Shown here piece by piece: positions 23,373-37,500 of a stretch of 64,000 bases of DNA. The notes under the pieces are model-generated. The model was not told where the DNA came from, searched no databases, and saw only the letters and a program-made list of their open reading frames with translations. Made by a program: the position numbers and the translations under genes. Each line of letters begins with the position of its first letter. Position 1 is the first letter of the stretch. Source of the stretch: Hofstenia miamia (Eukaryota; Xenacoelomorpha; Acoela); contig SCFE01000031.1 in NCBI GenBank assembly GCA_004352715.1, forward strand, positions 1,352,622 to 1,416,621. Direction: 5' to 3'.

Positions 23373-26300
23373 AATTTTGTTGATCATTGTTCAAATTTTA
23401 TCATTGTCATTTTTCTTTTGCAAAATGTTCAAGCAACTTAAAGATTTACTGTTACAGTACTTTCCGGTCATTATGCATTAGAAATTGACACATTTATACA
23501 GTTTCTACCACAAGTTTCTACTAGAAGTTCTTGAGAAATGGTACCAAGATAAAATTAATATAAACGTATTGAGGTACTGCGCAGGAATTGTTGGGATGAA
23601 CATATACTTCTGCGATATAAAACCAATGATAATATATTGCAGAATTCAAAGACGAATGAGTTGAAAGAACTAGACAGTAGAAACAGACAATTGCTAACAA
23701 CAGAAATGCATTCACACTAAATGGAAAAGTGGATAGATTGCATAAGGTAAAGAAGCAAGGAGTGTAAGGATTCCTACGTTTTGAAGAATGAATATGTAAC
23801 AATAACAAAGCAACCTAAGATACTTACCCGGGAAAACTTGGCATTAGGAAAACAGTGCGTTTTGGAATGCTAGAATTCTAGAGGGCTCCCAGACTTCTTG
23901 TAAGTTGGTGAGTCCCACAAAATTCCATTTGTGCCCCAACAAAAGGAAAATAGTGATTGAAATAATATAAATATGGACATTAAGCTAGATTTGAAACAAT
24001 ATTCTTTATTTTTTCGTCATCTAAATATTGCTATTCTACAATCTCCTATAAACTATTAGAGGAAAAGTTCTCAGCGGTTACAGTTCAAACTTAGATTTAT
24101 ACAATATAATGTCTAACACCTAGGATGTGTTCAATAAGACTCGATACATTCTTTCCGTTCTAAAAAGAATTCTGAATTGGCTTGTCATTCAATGAGGCAT
24201 TATAATATTATTTGATCTTAGCACTAAGCGCCAGTGATCCGAGTTACTTGGATTTATCCCAAATTGGGCTTCGCTATATATTTCCGAATTTGAGTGGGAT
24301 TGGTTTTAATCAAAATCATAATTGTTTTGAGAAATTGGGCTTGGGTTACCATTTTTGAGGGACCTAATTCAGTGCACTAATTGGTCTATAGCAACCAAAC
24401 TCAGGGCCCAGCTAACCGGGGGTGCTGGGGTGATGCACAACCCGAATATTTTTTCTTAGGGGGCAGCAAAATGACCATTTAACAGATGTTGCGATACATT
24501 TATTTTCCATTCATTTTTTTGATTTACAATGCTGCATGTCTATGTTTTTAAACATTTTTTTGAAATATAAATATGGATAAGAGATAAGTGTTTTTTCTGT
24601 AAATGTAATTCTTGAATCTCAGTCATTACAAGGACTACACATTATTTATATTTTCGAGCTATTGGATTTGTTCTATTCTTCTAATCTGAGCAAAATGTTA
24701 GCTTTAATGTAGTTTAATTTGTTTTTAAAGGAACTCTTTTATTAGGTCTAAATAATTTTATTTAACTTTTTTCTAAGGAGTCCTCAATTTGGAAAGTTTA
24801 CATTTAAATTTTGTATTACAAATCTGTATTTCTAATTCTAGCCTTGAGACTACTGTTAAGCTTTAGTAGGCTTAACTTATTTTTATCCAATATCATAGAA
24901 ACCACAAGTTGAAACATAGCCTATCCTATGTTTCAGGGGTGGATACATAACTTTCTAATGGGGACATCTCTTTCGTGATCAAATAAGTGACAAGCGTGTG
25001 CGAAGCCCAACAAATTTTTTCGAAATATTCAAAAATAGACTTTCATTATTTCAATCTTTGCCGAAAATGGCTTTATTTAACCAATCAAAAGCAATTTTTA
25101 AGACCTCCTCAACCCCGATTCGATACACCACTGTTTTATTAAGTGTGAATCTTATTTTATTTCTTTTTATTTGGCATAATATTTTTGCTTTCAGCTATCA
25201 TTTTATATGCTACTTAAACCGGTCAAAAATAAATTCAGCCTAGTCGAAGTCAGAATAGAAAACACATATTTCCTGCTTTTCTTGTTGAAGCAGATGTATT
25301 AAGATGGCTGTTGCTTCCAGTAAAGATCTCTTAGTTAGCTCAGAATGATCAAGAAAAGCTTGAAAACAATTATGGGTGATGACAGACTAGAAGAACTTTT
25401 GTTCTATATTGTGAAAAATATTTGAAAGAAAATTTGAAAATGGAGACAATAAAGAAAACTGATGGTTAAAGTTTAAGAAACAGCTACTGGTTTTTTTATA
25501 TATGTGTATTTTCAAATCATATTGATTTGTTAACAGTCAACTAAGTATCTGTTTATGGACATTTAATTCAGCAGAAACATTTGTACCATTGAATTAGTGT
25601 AGGGGAACTTTAAGGCGCTTTTAATTTTAAAAGATTAATTTCAGTAGAATTGCATGAAATCGAATTTTGTTTTGAAGCTGAAATTGCTTTGTAACCAAAA
25701 TAGAATGTAATCTTTGGACTACATGCAAGATATTTTTGTCATTTTGTCTACACTAGGACGTTTATAATTAGGAAAATAAAAATGCAAAAGCAAAATTTTC
25801 AAAATCAGAAACTTGTAAAATTGCCATGAACATTATTTTTTCACTGAAATTAATCGTAGCGTTTGACTGACAGCATTGTTTGATTTTTCTTATTTTGCTG
25901 ATCAAAATATGAATTCAGAAGCCCTATTTCAAGATTTGACCACCCTGTGACTACCTTGGGAAAAACTGTTTAAATTTCAAATTTTATACATGTGCTATCA
26001 TTGTTTGTCAAGTAGGGCTGAGTGTTTTAATATACACCAATAATCAAACATACACACATATGTCTTATATATCATTTTTCATATGTTGGGAATTATTATA
26101 TGGGCTATAAAGATTTCACTATACCTGTAGTAGGTGTAGCGAAGTAAACTGAAATAATTCTAGTTGCAACTATTCAAGGGGAAGCAATTTTGCTGATGCA
26201 CCCCTCATATATGTTTTTCTCGCTGGGCCTCTGACCAAGCTACATGTACAGTGATCAAAGAGTCATGCGTAATATATACTGGAATAATGGATATTTTCCC

Positions 26301-27528
26301 AAGACACTAATAAGATAATCTTAGGATAATGGAGATGATCTCGCATTATTGGATTTTATATCATATTATCAAAATTGGTATTCCAATAAGCGTTTTCCTA
26401 AACATTATTGAAGAATTGTGTTACAAATTGAGTCCAAACATACTTTCCAAATTAGGATTGGCTACCATTTAAAAAGTTGTATTGGGACATTGGTTTAGCT
26501 ACCCAATTCCCAATCGATTTGGTTAGTTTGAAGCAATTGGGTTGCGAACCCAAAGGCTATGTACTCTACTTTACTTGAATTAAGCAACTTACAATTTTAT
26601 TGCTCTGTTTTTTCACACTTATTTATATGTCCTTGCATTTGTTGAGAATGTTTCTAAAAGTATTTTTAGGTAAAATCATAAAATGCATGAACGCATCATT
26701 GAATAGAGACATAATTTAACATTTTTATTTTGAGACAATCCTGTATCGATATGCAGACAATACTTAATTTCGTAATACTCAATGATACAGGTGACAGCTC
26801 TGAAAGTACTAATACTCCACAAACTATAGAAATATCTTTTGCCATCGACTATAAATGTTTTTACTTTATTTATTGTTTAAATTTCTATTTTAGGTCATGC
26901 CTTGGTTTTATAGAAATATTAATAAATAAATGCTAAGTCAAGAACTCCATTGAAATTCACAAAGCATCCTCTTCATTTTTGGACTAGAAAATAGATACTA
27001 AACGTTCTCTTAAATTTACAATAAGTAGACATAAAATGGATACACCTACACTAAGTCTCATTTGTCAATAACCCATAATCGCTTGAAGCCGAAATCAGCA
27101 CATGCATTAAAATTTATAAATTTAACGAAATAAGAAATTATATGGTCTTCACTCAAGAGAAATCATGCATAAAATTGTACACAGCCTTTTCTTCCATCTG
27201 TGTGTGATGACGAAAATGGCATTGTCATGGCAGCATGTCCTATTACTGTTAAATTATCGGGAGTTTAATAAATGAATTGTGGAAGAGATATAAACACCTT
27301 AAAAACTGTAACTAGCAAAGTTCGAATTATTTTTACTGTTGTAAAATTTTGAAAATTTAAAATATAATAATTATATATTAGGGATAAGCTTTGTACACAA
27401 AAAACATAATTTAGCTAAGTTACATATTTTTAATTGATATACAGAATTGCTTTTTTTATTATACTTGTATGCTATGGAGTGAGCGCTGGGTTTATGGGCA
27501 ACACAATATGGGCTAGCCGAGTTCACTT
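23373..27528. other. Non-coding AT-rich DNA
   Basis: No gene is recognised. Patches rich in ATTGGG words at 24240-24420 and 26420-26570 look like copies of an old repeat. GC-rich scraps near 24420 (GGGGGTGCTGGGG) and 24938 (CAGGGGTGGATAC) may be ends of decayed DNA transposons. A strong acceptor-like run (TTTAAATTTCTATTTTAG) ends near 26894, without a convincing exon. Confidence 0.5.
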
Positions 27529-27797
27529 TAGTTCTTCTCGTGACTAACGGCCAGATGCGGCCTGAACCCTGAGGGCCGGATGCGGCCTCAAGTTTAACTT
27601 TTGCTTTGAATTGTAACAGAATTAAACAGGTTTTGTTACAATGACTAAGGAGTTTTATTCAAGGTGTGTGTAAGTCAAGATAAATTATGACAAAAGGGGT
27701 ATATTATATACAATAAATAGCTTACGGCCGGACGCGGCTATAAATAAAAATTACGGCCAGCTATGGCCAGCCAAGAATCTCCAACCGAAAAACACTA
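27529..27797. mobile_element. Possible hAT-like MITE with GGCC-rich subterminal repeats
   Basis: This is a GC-rich island in AT-rich DNA. Four degenerate copies of a CGGCCGGATGCGGCC-like word sit near its two ends (27549, 27571, 27724, 27754). The left end TAGTTCTTCTCG and reverse-complemented right end TAGTGTTTTTCG match at 9 of 12. The flanking 8-mers GTTCACTT and GTTCTTTT match at 6 of 8. Clustered GGCC-rich words inside the ends are typical of hAT elements, but both end signals are degenerate. Confidence 0.45.
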
Positions 27798-27805
27798 GTT
27801 CTTTT

Positions 27806-30584
27806 TCGATCGCATCTAATTTGGTCGAAGAATTACTAAAACTCACCCAATATTTTCTATTCTGAGTTAAATAAACAGTTGCTATAAACAATGTCCTTAG
27901 TCATCATTGAACGAATTTGTTCAAGTAATTGTAAATATGGGATTAACGAAAAACGTTTGTAGATATTTTACTTTCTTTTATTACTTTAAAAAGATTAAGT
28001 AAATAAAAAATGTTGGTTGTTTATCTTAGCGATGTCAGTGCTTCCAGTATGTTTTTATGGTGCTAAGTTATTCATTTCTGCGAGTTGTAGCCATTTAGAA
28101 CACCAACAACAACAACTGTAAGGAATTTAAGGTGTGAAAATCACATATTCTCTCTTAACTTCTGTCGGATAGAGGATGAGGAGTTCAGGGGAAATAATCG
28201 TTCCACAAGTCCTAACTTTTCTTACTTTTTTTGAAAATTTCACAAAGTATCATAAAATCTCTGTAGGAGAGCCCAGCGGATGAAAGTTTTAAAAATTATA
28301 CATTTAGCCACTTTGCTTGGAAGTAAATTTCCACAGTGGTGTTTAGAAAGATTTACACGAAAAGAAATAATACGTAATCTAGTTGAAGATACTAACTTTA
28401 AATAAAACACTGCGAAGGATCTATTAGTGTGAAAGTGAATATAGCACATTAAATTCTGATTTTTTCTCGAGAATTTAGACAAAGCGGCTTTAATGATCTG
28501 CATTAAATATGGCTTAAGGGTGAGTTAACCTGTTAATAAATCGTCTGTTGCTACGAACTTTTAAATTTAAGGAAGTATATTGATTTAGAATTGTGATTAT
28601 ATTCTGCAAACGAATAGGTTTTCATATTCAATGATAAATGGTTTCAAGATATCCAGGAAGATCTTTAATATAACATGCAATAAGCACTTTAGCATTGTAA
28701 TAAAACGCCATAAATGAAGTAGTGGAGCAGAAACTGTCGGCGTCATGAAGGTACTTCTGAAACATACTGATCAATAAACTGAATAATAAATATGAAGTTA
28801 CATCTCGACGTCATCATAAATAATTGAAGAGTTTTATGACTCAATCCTGAGCCAAAGTCGAGAACACGCCCTGATTTTCAATGAAAATTAATTGGTACCT
28901 AAGCTGCTTTTTTCTGATGTATTAATAACAAAGTTTGCTGTGTGGTGATATTTCTCGACCCACAAACCCTCACACACCCCAAAAAATGTATACAATCACA
29001 CAACAGGTTTAAAAATTTCACCACAAAACGGTCGAAGTTATCATAGAAAGCGTTTGTGAATGCTGAAGATCTAATGTATATATTAATATGCATTAACATA
29101 CATAAGATTATAATAATATAAAAATTAACCACTTCTTCGCACACCAGTTATGATAAGCAACATTGTTTTAAAAGTTTTTGATCTTATACTAATATAATTT
29201 TTAGATGTCATTAAACTTTTACTGATTGTTTGAACTCACTCCAAATTGCAATAAGAAACATATTTTATGTACATACACTTAAACATAATAACTAAGACAG
29301 CTATGATTTTCATTAGTCATAAGCAGTACCTAAAAAGCTATGATCCACAGCTTTGTCTAGCATTAATAAGTCCTCTTTGCAATAGCAGGTGTGTTGTGCA
29401 TATGAAACGGTATGAGCTTGTCTCGTTTACTGCTACAAAACTGTTAATTTTGAAAAAGGGCATTCCTTTCGCTTTGGACCTAATTCCAGAACATTAAAAT
29501 GTATAAAACACACTTTTACCATTATAATAACTTAAAAAACAGCTATTTCTACGAAATTTCCTCATTGTAATGATTCTCAAGCAATAATTACGTGATCAAC
29601 TTAACATTCAAAGTGAAATTGATGTTGATTTTAAATTAAGTGTTTATTGGAATCGGATATTCGATTTTTTCCAATTTTGAAAGCAAGAATTCGCACTTGA
29701 AAAATCAAAAAATCACAAAATTTCGCGAATTCATACTCACAAAAACGCAATAATTCAATAATCACATTTCTTAAAATAATAATATTACTTTGCAGGCACA
29801 GAAACATTTCCTAATAAATTAAAATGCAATGTTCTAGCTTGTTAATTCTTACTCTATATAGCATATAGAATAAAACATACTTGCGTTGTAATCAAATCAA
29901 AAAATATGTCTACCCTTCTGTGTTGAAAAACAAAGAACCGGTATTTGAAAAATAACATGTTGCTGCGAAATTTAAATCAATGCAAAATATCCCTGCAAAA
30001 AATTGTATTGCTAAAGCTAGCCCGCTACATTGTCGTGTGATGCATATGCAATGCAATATGACCATTCAAAAACAGTATACATAGTAATTAAGAGGCAAAT
30101 ATTTAGAACAAAAGAAAACTTTTACCCACTCAATAAATCTACCAATAAATAGATTTCGTGTACGTTATAAACATAATCTGTATACATTCGTGTTGCAAAC
30201 AATATATAAAGTACTTGGACATTTTAAAAAATTCACAAAAATTCAATAAATTTACAAAAAATCATATCCCAAATTTGGATTATGCTAGGACTGTTAAAAT
30301 CAAATTAATTCATTTCCCTCTCAAAACTTTTTCCATTAAGCAAAGCAGCACTTACTATTGCAACAATAATTATTGAAGCCCCACAAGCCAAAATTTCACC
30401 CTCTCACCACACCCCATTCACACTGTCAAAAGCGAAAATGTGATTTAGCATAAGGACATTACTTTTTAGTTGTCTAATTTCAGTTACGATGTTATGCTTG
30501 AATCTAATTTGTAATTAGATACGTTCAATATTCTACTTTATATAGTTGGGAGATTTAAAATTCAGCACTACAAACAAATTCTTG
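27806..30584. other. Non-coding AT-rich DNA
   Basis: No gene is recognised. An AG-to-GT bounded open segment near 29310-29390 was seen but not identified. Confidence 0.5.
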
Positions 30585-30610
30585 ATATATATATATATAT
30601 ATATATATAT
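30585..30610. repeat. (TA)n microsatellite
   Basis: 26 bp of TA abutting the left end of the MITE at 30613. Confidence 0.95.
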
Positions 30611-30612
30611 TA

Positions 30613-30803
30613 GGCCGAGCGCACATATCAGGGAGATGTCGCGCAACTCATTAATTGATTTTACCTTATCATTTCGCGCAACATCTATCATTGTTATCGA
30701 TGTTGCAAGCAATTTCCCAAGACCGCGCACACATCTCGGAGCCTCTCCCAATAGCAAATAAATCGATTTTCGGGTAACATCTCGCTGATGTGTGCGCCCG
30801 GAC
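30613..30803. mobile_element. PIF/Harbinger-like MITE, 191 bp
   Basis: The left end GGCCGAGCGCACATATCAGG and reverse-complemented right end GTCCGGGCGCACACATCAGC stay similar for about 27 bp, to GAGATGT. The element is flanked by TTA on both sides (30610-30612 and 30804-30806), the 3-bp target duplication of PIF/Harbinger elements. A further GCGCACACATCTCGG copy and a GCAACATC...GATGTTGC hairpin lie inside. No coding capacity. Confidence 0.75.
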
Positions 30804-30806
30804 TTA

Positions 30807-31463
30807 GGGTCTTACATAATTACTGTATTAAAATACCCTATTCGAGGCTGAGTAGTATTAATGCATAGACTATAGGGTTTACAATAGTTAATGACCCTAT
30901 TTTGAAGTTATGTTATTGGAGTTCTGCCATCAACAGTAGGTAGTCAAAAAGTTTTTTTTCTAAAGCAGACTATGTTCCAATCGACAGAAAAATTTTTTGT
31001 TGGAAACAATTCTAAGTTATTCATTCGAACACATTATCTTATGTTAGCAGTAAGATAAGATAGTTCTTAATTCTAAGATGCTTAAGTATTTATTGTTAAA
31101 TGATAATAATATAATAGGGGTAACTTTGTTCTGGACTGAAGCCCATAATTCGATATGAAACCCTTCAAGATGTAAGCAATTCAAATTAGGAAATTTTGTT
31201 GAAAATATTTCTTTGAATTACTTGACTAAAGGTTTTTTAAAAGTTCTGAAGCTTTGTTAAGTGTAATTACATTGCTGTTAATCTTATAATTAGAACATCC
31301 TTCAAGATACTGATATATTTCTAATTATTAATATATGATCTAACTTAGCCTTCAATTGACACTAGTATTACAAAATCAATTACTAAGAAATTTAAAGGTC
31401 AAAATATAAAAAAGGCGTTAGGATTGGACGACAAGGAACTTATGAAACAGTTTCAGGTTACAG

Positions 31464-31495
<32 letters not shown>

Positions 31496-31565
31496 NNNNN
31501 NNNNNNNNNNNNNNNNNNNNNNNNNNNNNNNNNNNNNNNNNNNNNNNNNNNNNNNNNNNNNNNNN

Positions 31566-31598
<33 letters not shown>

Positions 31599-34500
31599 TA
31601 TATATATATATATATATATTTATATGAGAAAGCAAAAATGCATTTTAACATTTACAAATTTAGAATTTGTTACGAAAATGTTTTTTACTTCGGAAGATCA
31701 ATTTTCTCAAATATATTATCGTGAGAAAAATTTAAAAATTATGAGGTCAAAAAGTCATTCTATAAAGTGACATACTCATACGATGTTAATTATTTAATTG
31801 AAAATTTATGATTTTATTTAATTCCATCTAGCTCTAAGCTTTATTGGCTTAGAAAAAACATAGCGTTTTATTTAAATAGGTATAATATTTCGAAATAAAT
31901 TATTTTCCGAACCATACCCTAGTGTGTGTGTGGGTGTGATCTATTAATAGTGTCATCTTGCTTATAGAAAATGCAAAATACTTGCACCTGTGTTTAAGGA
32001 TATCTATCAATAATCTGAAGATGACACTTTGAAATTAGTGTTTTCGAATAAACTTATTAAATTTGGTCTGCCTGATAGCTCTAAAACTTGAGTATGAATA
32101 TTAATCGTTAAGGCAATATATTGCAATTAAATCTAATTTGTTGTGAATTCAAAGTGAAATGAAGGAATTTATTTACAATGCCCTAAATTACTATTAATAG
32201 AAAAGCATTCTCGGTGTATTAAATTATATTCCCGAGGGGAAGACAGTCATGAAATTGGCTTCCTAAATTCATTAGCTCATTCTGAATTGCGATCTTCCGT
32301 TTAAGTTACGTTAAGAGCTCTACAACTGCTTTGTTTCAAAGTTAATAGGCTTTGATTTACTGAAGTTACAACTTAAAGAACATAAGGAGGATTTCTATCA
32401 CAACATATAGCTCAATATAGCTATCCATTTATAAATTTAACTGTCACTTTCTTAAAATCAGTTACTCATCATTAAGTGATTACAAATTCCCATTCAACAG
32501 GAAAAAATAATCGTGTGTAATGCTTATCCAAAATTTGATTGAGACACATTTTCAAACCTTCTAAACAACATAAATTTTTTAAGATACAATTCAGTTCCTT
32601 TGTGAAATTCCTAAAGTTGAATGTACAATCAAAACATTGAAGCATAAATGATTCGTATGTAAGCATTAAATTATATTTGGTAATCAAATAATGCAATCCC
32701 TTGGAATGAAAGAGAACAAGATAAGCATTAGCAATGCTAGCCTAATACTTGAATGGAACTTAGAAGTTGTTGGGCAAGAAAATCCGATGAAGTAAACCAA
32801 AATAATCTAAGCACTTTAGAATTTTCGAAAATTTTTTATTGAAAAGCAAAATAATTCCATAGATGATGTCTGTGGTTGCTTTATAGATTATTGTATAGGG
32901 TGATAGAAATTTGCCAAAATATTTCTTTTATTTCATAACTAAGATGGTGAGATGCATTCTAAGGGTTTATTTGTGCAAAATTTTCTTCAAACAGTTGATG
33001 TCATTTCACTTGGTCACGCCTGAAATGTCCCGGGCAGAAAATCTCGCCTACGTCTTTGTCTAGAACAAGGGAATTCCTGTCATTTACTGCAAATATTTAT
33101 TCAATTTATAATTTGCATGTATTTTATTGCTTGTCACAACTCTGTAAAATATCACTTGTGTCTACTAACTTATGTCGAATTTATTAGTCTGTTTATATAA
33201 TCACGGTAGAACGACAGATTTATAGCGGTTCTGATAGTAACATTACAGTCAGAGATAATCCCCTCGCCACATGGAATCTAGTACAATTATCAAAATGAGA
33301 AACATACACCCTGCAACTATAAAATAATGAAATATCAATTTAGCAACAATCATGTGATAATTTAGTATTTGTTAAATTTTTGTTCTGAGCCTAAATTTTT
33401 AAAAGTTTCAGCATTAATATTTCATTGATTGAGGTCATATGCATATGACAAACGACTATTTCCCCTTGATGTAAATACATAGTTCAAATGGTAAGTTAAT
33501 ATTTTAACTTTCCCTCAATACTTACATTAACAGGACTCTTGCTAGTGAACCAAGTTGAGTTCACCTTGTAGTGAGCCTATTTTATGTCTTGATAAATTCG
33601 CCTTAGATTTTGAATAAGCTTAGTTATCCAAAAAGTAATTGGAAATTTGCCACCAGGCGGTCTTTTCATTACAAATCTCCTCAAACAGAATTTTCCTTGC
33701 TATCATGTTTAGGGAATTAGTACTGTCTCTTTGAAAAATCTTTCATTTAAATGTTACTCACATGTTAAGTCAATAAATATTCTAGCTTCTCTAAATGAAT
33801 TTTCACTGCTTGGTAAATTTGACAAACACTTTATCTAAACATGCTATATACTGTAATAATCTTATCATTGAAGCAAAGAGTTCAGTCTTGATTTGTGAAC
33901 TCGCAATATCTAATTTATTCTACGGCAGACAATATTGTCAAAATATGCCATTGAAATTTCTGATTTCTTCAAAAGCTTTTGACAAATGTTAGTGTAGATA
34001 AGCTTGACAATTGACACAATCTAACTGGATTTTGTAAGATGTGAAAGCATTTGATATATACAAATTGTGGAAAGGCGTCTTTTCTAATTCATAAATAGAT
34101 TAAATTTATAATTCCCATTGAAATTTAATCGTAGAAGAATTATATGATTTAGGAAATACTATTAAAGTGGAATAAAATTTTAAATTTCATTTTACTATTA
34201 TAAAAAAACACACTGATTACTAATATTAAATTTGAAAATCAATTATGCACAGGCAAGTTTTATGTTGCTTCAAAACAATAAGGAATCTACGGGGGAAATT
34301 CCCTCCCGAAGACATAATTATCCCCCGGAGCAACGTCATTAGATAAATATACAATAAAGTAGGCTGAGCAATTATGAGACGTAAATACATTTATTGATGC
34401 ATTCAGGAATAAGTTTGTCATTTTTTAGAGATCATTTAAGCATAGCGATATGCAGAATGTACAATGTCATCATAGCAGCATCCACATGATATAGGGCTAT

Positions 34501-37500
34501 ATTCATTTTGGAAGGACAAGATATGAGAACATGCAAGACTTTTTGGTTTCCATGTCTGCGTCTATAATACGAATGTATGTAATGCACTTGTTTCTCCAAA
34601 ATGGTGCATAAAATATGCACTTAAATTTGACATATAAAAGATATAAAATATTCAGAAATCATTATTGATATCCTGCTAAGAAATGTATATGAAATATTAC
34701 TTCCACATCTTTTGATGCTAGTGGAGAGGTCTCCTGACAGATTTGGGGAATATCCTCACTATAGGGACTGAAGACCACGTTTTTTCTTAGGCCGTTATTC
34801 AGTTAAGCCTTTACTTTGGGCCTAAGTGACATAGTTGCGAAAAAAATGCCGTCAGTACTTCATTACCTGAAATAAATCATTGTTGGAAATCATTGCTTGA
34901 GATTCCTCAACACTAGAATTTGATCGATTTGCGCATTTTAAATGCATTTGTGACGCTTCATGCAAGGCAAATTTAATTGAAAAACAGCATATTTTGCTCT
35001 TCTAATACTTTTCTTTCACTTGCTTTTGTCTTCGTTAGTTTTACTTTAATGGGGCCATTATGACAACTGTATGAATTTAAGATATAGAATCGTCAGGCTT
35101 TCTAGTGTTAAAAGCATTCCATAGCAAGGACAAGGAGCGATGTAAGCAATTTTTAGTTTAATATCGGAATACACAAAACGTCGTTTTGCAGGCCTTACAT
35201 GCTTATCAAAATTCTTATCGAAGTAAATGAAACTTCTTCCAACCAAGTCCTCCATCGAGTAACATACATTTGTTTTGGAAGACAAAAGCGAATTTCTCTG
35301 TATTGTCATAGCTCAGTCAGTGTTTATCCGATTTTCAAAGTCGTTACAACATTCTGTTTTAAATTAATAGAACTCTAGAGATATTTTATTGTTTCTTGCA
35401 ACTTAAAATGAAAATGGGGGCTTTGTAACTGAAATATGTATTTTTGAAGAAATTTTGAAGAATTAGCGGTCCATAGCTTAAAAAATACACATACAGTGTT
35501 TTTCAGATTTGGCTTTATTTAATTCTAGATAAAACGCTGGTTAATTAGAGTGTAAAAAGGTAAGAACTATAGTTATTGGTACTTGATACAGAGCCCATAT
35601 TGTATATACAGCATCGGCCGCCTCGTTGGAGTTTTGCGGGTTTCGCCACAGCAGTATCCATAGAAGGTGGGTGGAATAGGTGGAATACTATTTACAGTTA
35701 ACTAATTGAAACAGCTTTTTTATCCCATTAATCACTAAGGAAATCGTTTTTTGATATTTTTTACTTTTCTTGCCTAACTTCCAAGTTGAAACACAAGGAC
35801 CATTCAAATAACACGTCTGGATATGCCTCGGAAAATAGATTCAAGTTGGTAGCGAATACGTTTCTTAACTTTTAATTAAAAGAATATTTTATATGTGTAA
35901 CTATTTTTTTTAACGATTTTTCATTTTGATTTCTCAATTTCGTTTAGGACGTAAGAAAAAATAACATCAACAATTGGCAAAATAAATATAGGTTCTGTCT
36001 ATTCACCGAGACCGGTGGTAGACTATCCAAAATTATAGTCGAAATCTAAATTAATATCGTAAATATTTCATGTTTTTTGGACGTCAATTTCAGGGATATA
36101 GCTCGGAGTCTGATTAGATTTGCGTATAAATTATAAAACGAGTCATCTATTAATTACGATATTTCCTATAGCTTCATATTTTAAACTTTTCAAGCAAGTC
36201 GTTCATGAAATAGCACAAAAGTCGTTACTGACGCTTTCCTTTACTCTAATTTTGAAACATACCATTGTTTGAAATTGTGTTGTCGTTTTGGGGCAGAGTA
36301 GTTACAGGGTAGAAAATAAAAACCACACATTTTTTCCAGGTCCCGAAATCAATTTTCAGTCGCGGTCCCGTACATCGGTTCATTTGTACGGAGCTAAAAT
36401 GTGCTAAATTATGCATTATTAATAAAGTCGAATACTGAATGGAACTACTACAAACGTATTTTAGTATAGCAAATAAATGCCTATAATATAATAGCAAATA
36501 TAATTAAAATTGGTTCCAGATAAAGTTGAAGTTGGTCCTGGTTTTGTAGTGATTCGTCCCATGTTATATTTTTGTCACGAGCCGGATCTCGCGAAAATTT
36601 AGTACGAAATTATGAAAGAGCCAATGTAAATTACATAAAATTCAATTACCATATAATTTAAAAATTTAGATACATTAATAATATATGCTGACATGAATAG
36701 CATTTGGGTCAAATTTAAATGTCTGGCCATGGGTTGGATCATGGGGTATGGATTAGTCAATTGCAGACTATGTAAAAACAAAACTTTATAAGAATAAGAT
36801 TTTAATTGAATAAATGAAAGGATTTTGATAATTTCTAATCCTCTTCAATACTCGAAATGCATTCTCAATAGTTAATCCCTGAATACAGTGATTACCAATT
36901 TTTTAAGCCTACGGGTGCTTACAGGTTGTTTTCGGGATAAACTCACACAAATTTGTAGCAAAGCGCAAAAATAATAAATTATTTTTGTAACCTAGTCATT
37001 GTGTTAATATTATCTTTACTGAACAAACATTTTTGCTTAAGTAAGAAGAATGGGCTGTTGCGGGCGGCTTTGTGAAAGCTCTGCTATACTCCCAACTCTG
37101 CTCAGAATCACAGTAAAGTTTACAACCATTGTATAATGATAAGCCTTAATATTAATTAACACAGTTACAGAGAAATAGCTTATAAGCGTTTAATTAATTT
37201 CAGTTGAATATGCAGTAATAATGACTTCACTGTTTTATCAGAAATTTTCTGGCAAAAATATGTTTCAGCCATTTTTATGCTAAATCATACTCAAGATAAG
37301 AAATTTTGAATCAGAATCTTCAGTGTTTTTCCAAAATTCCTGCACTTTGAGGGTTTAAAAATAGATTAGAAATAACTATACAAAAGCGTCAATTTCACAA
37401 CATAATGGTAGTTTTGCAGTTTATGAAGCAGAATTGAAATTTTAAAATCATTATTTGAAATTGCCAATATTATAAAGGTAGCTAGACGTTGTAAAATTGC

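Noticed and set aside
31418-31651. Minus-strand Tyr-Ile repeat frames
   Set aside because: Pure translation of a gapped (TA)n array.
34786-34827. CTTAGGCC...GGCCTAAG inverted repeat, possible TTA-flanked MITE end
   Set aside because: Only 8 bp of pairing and no second end was found.
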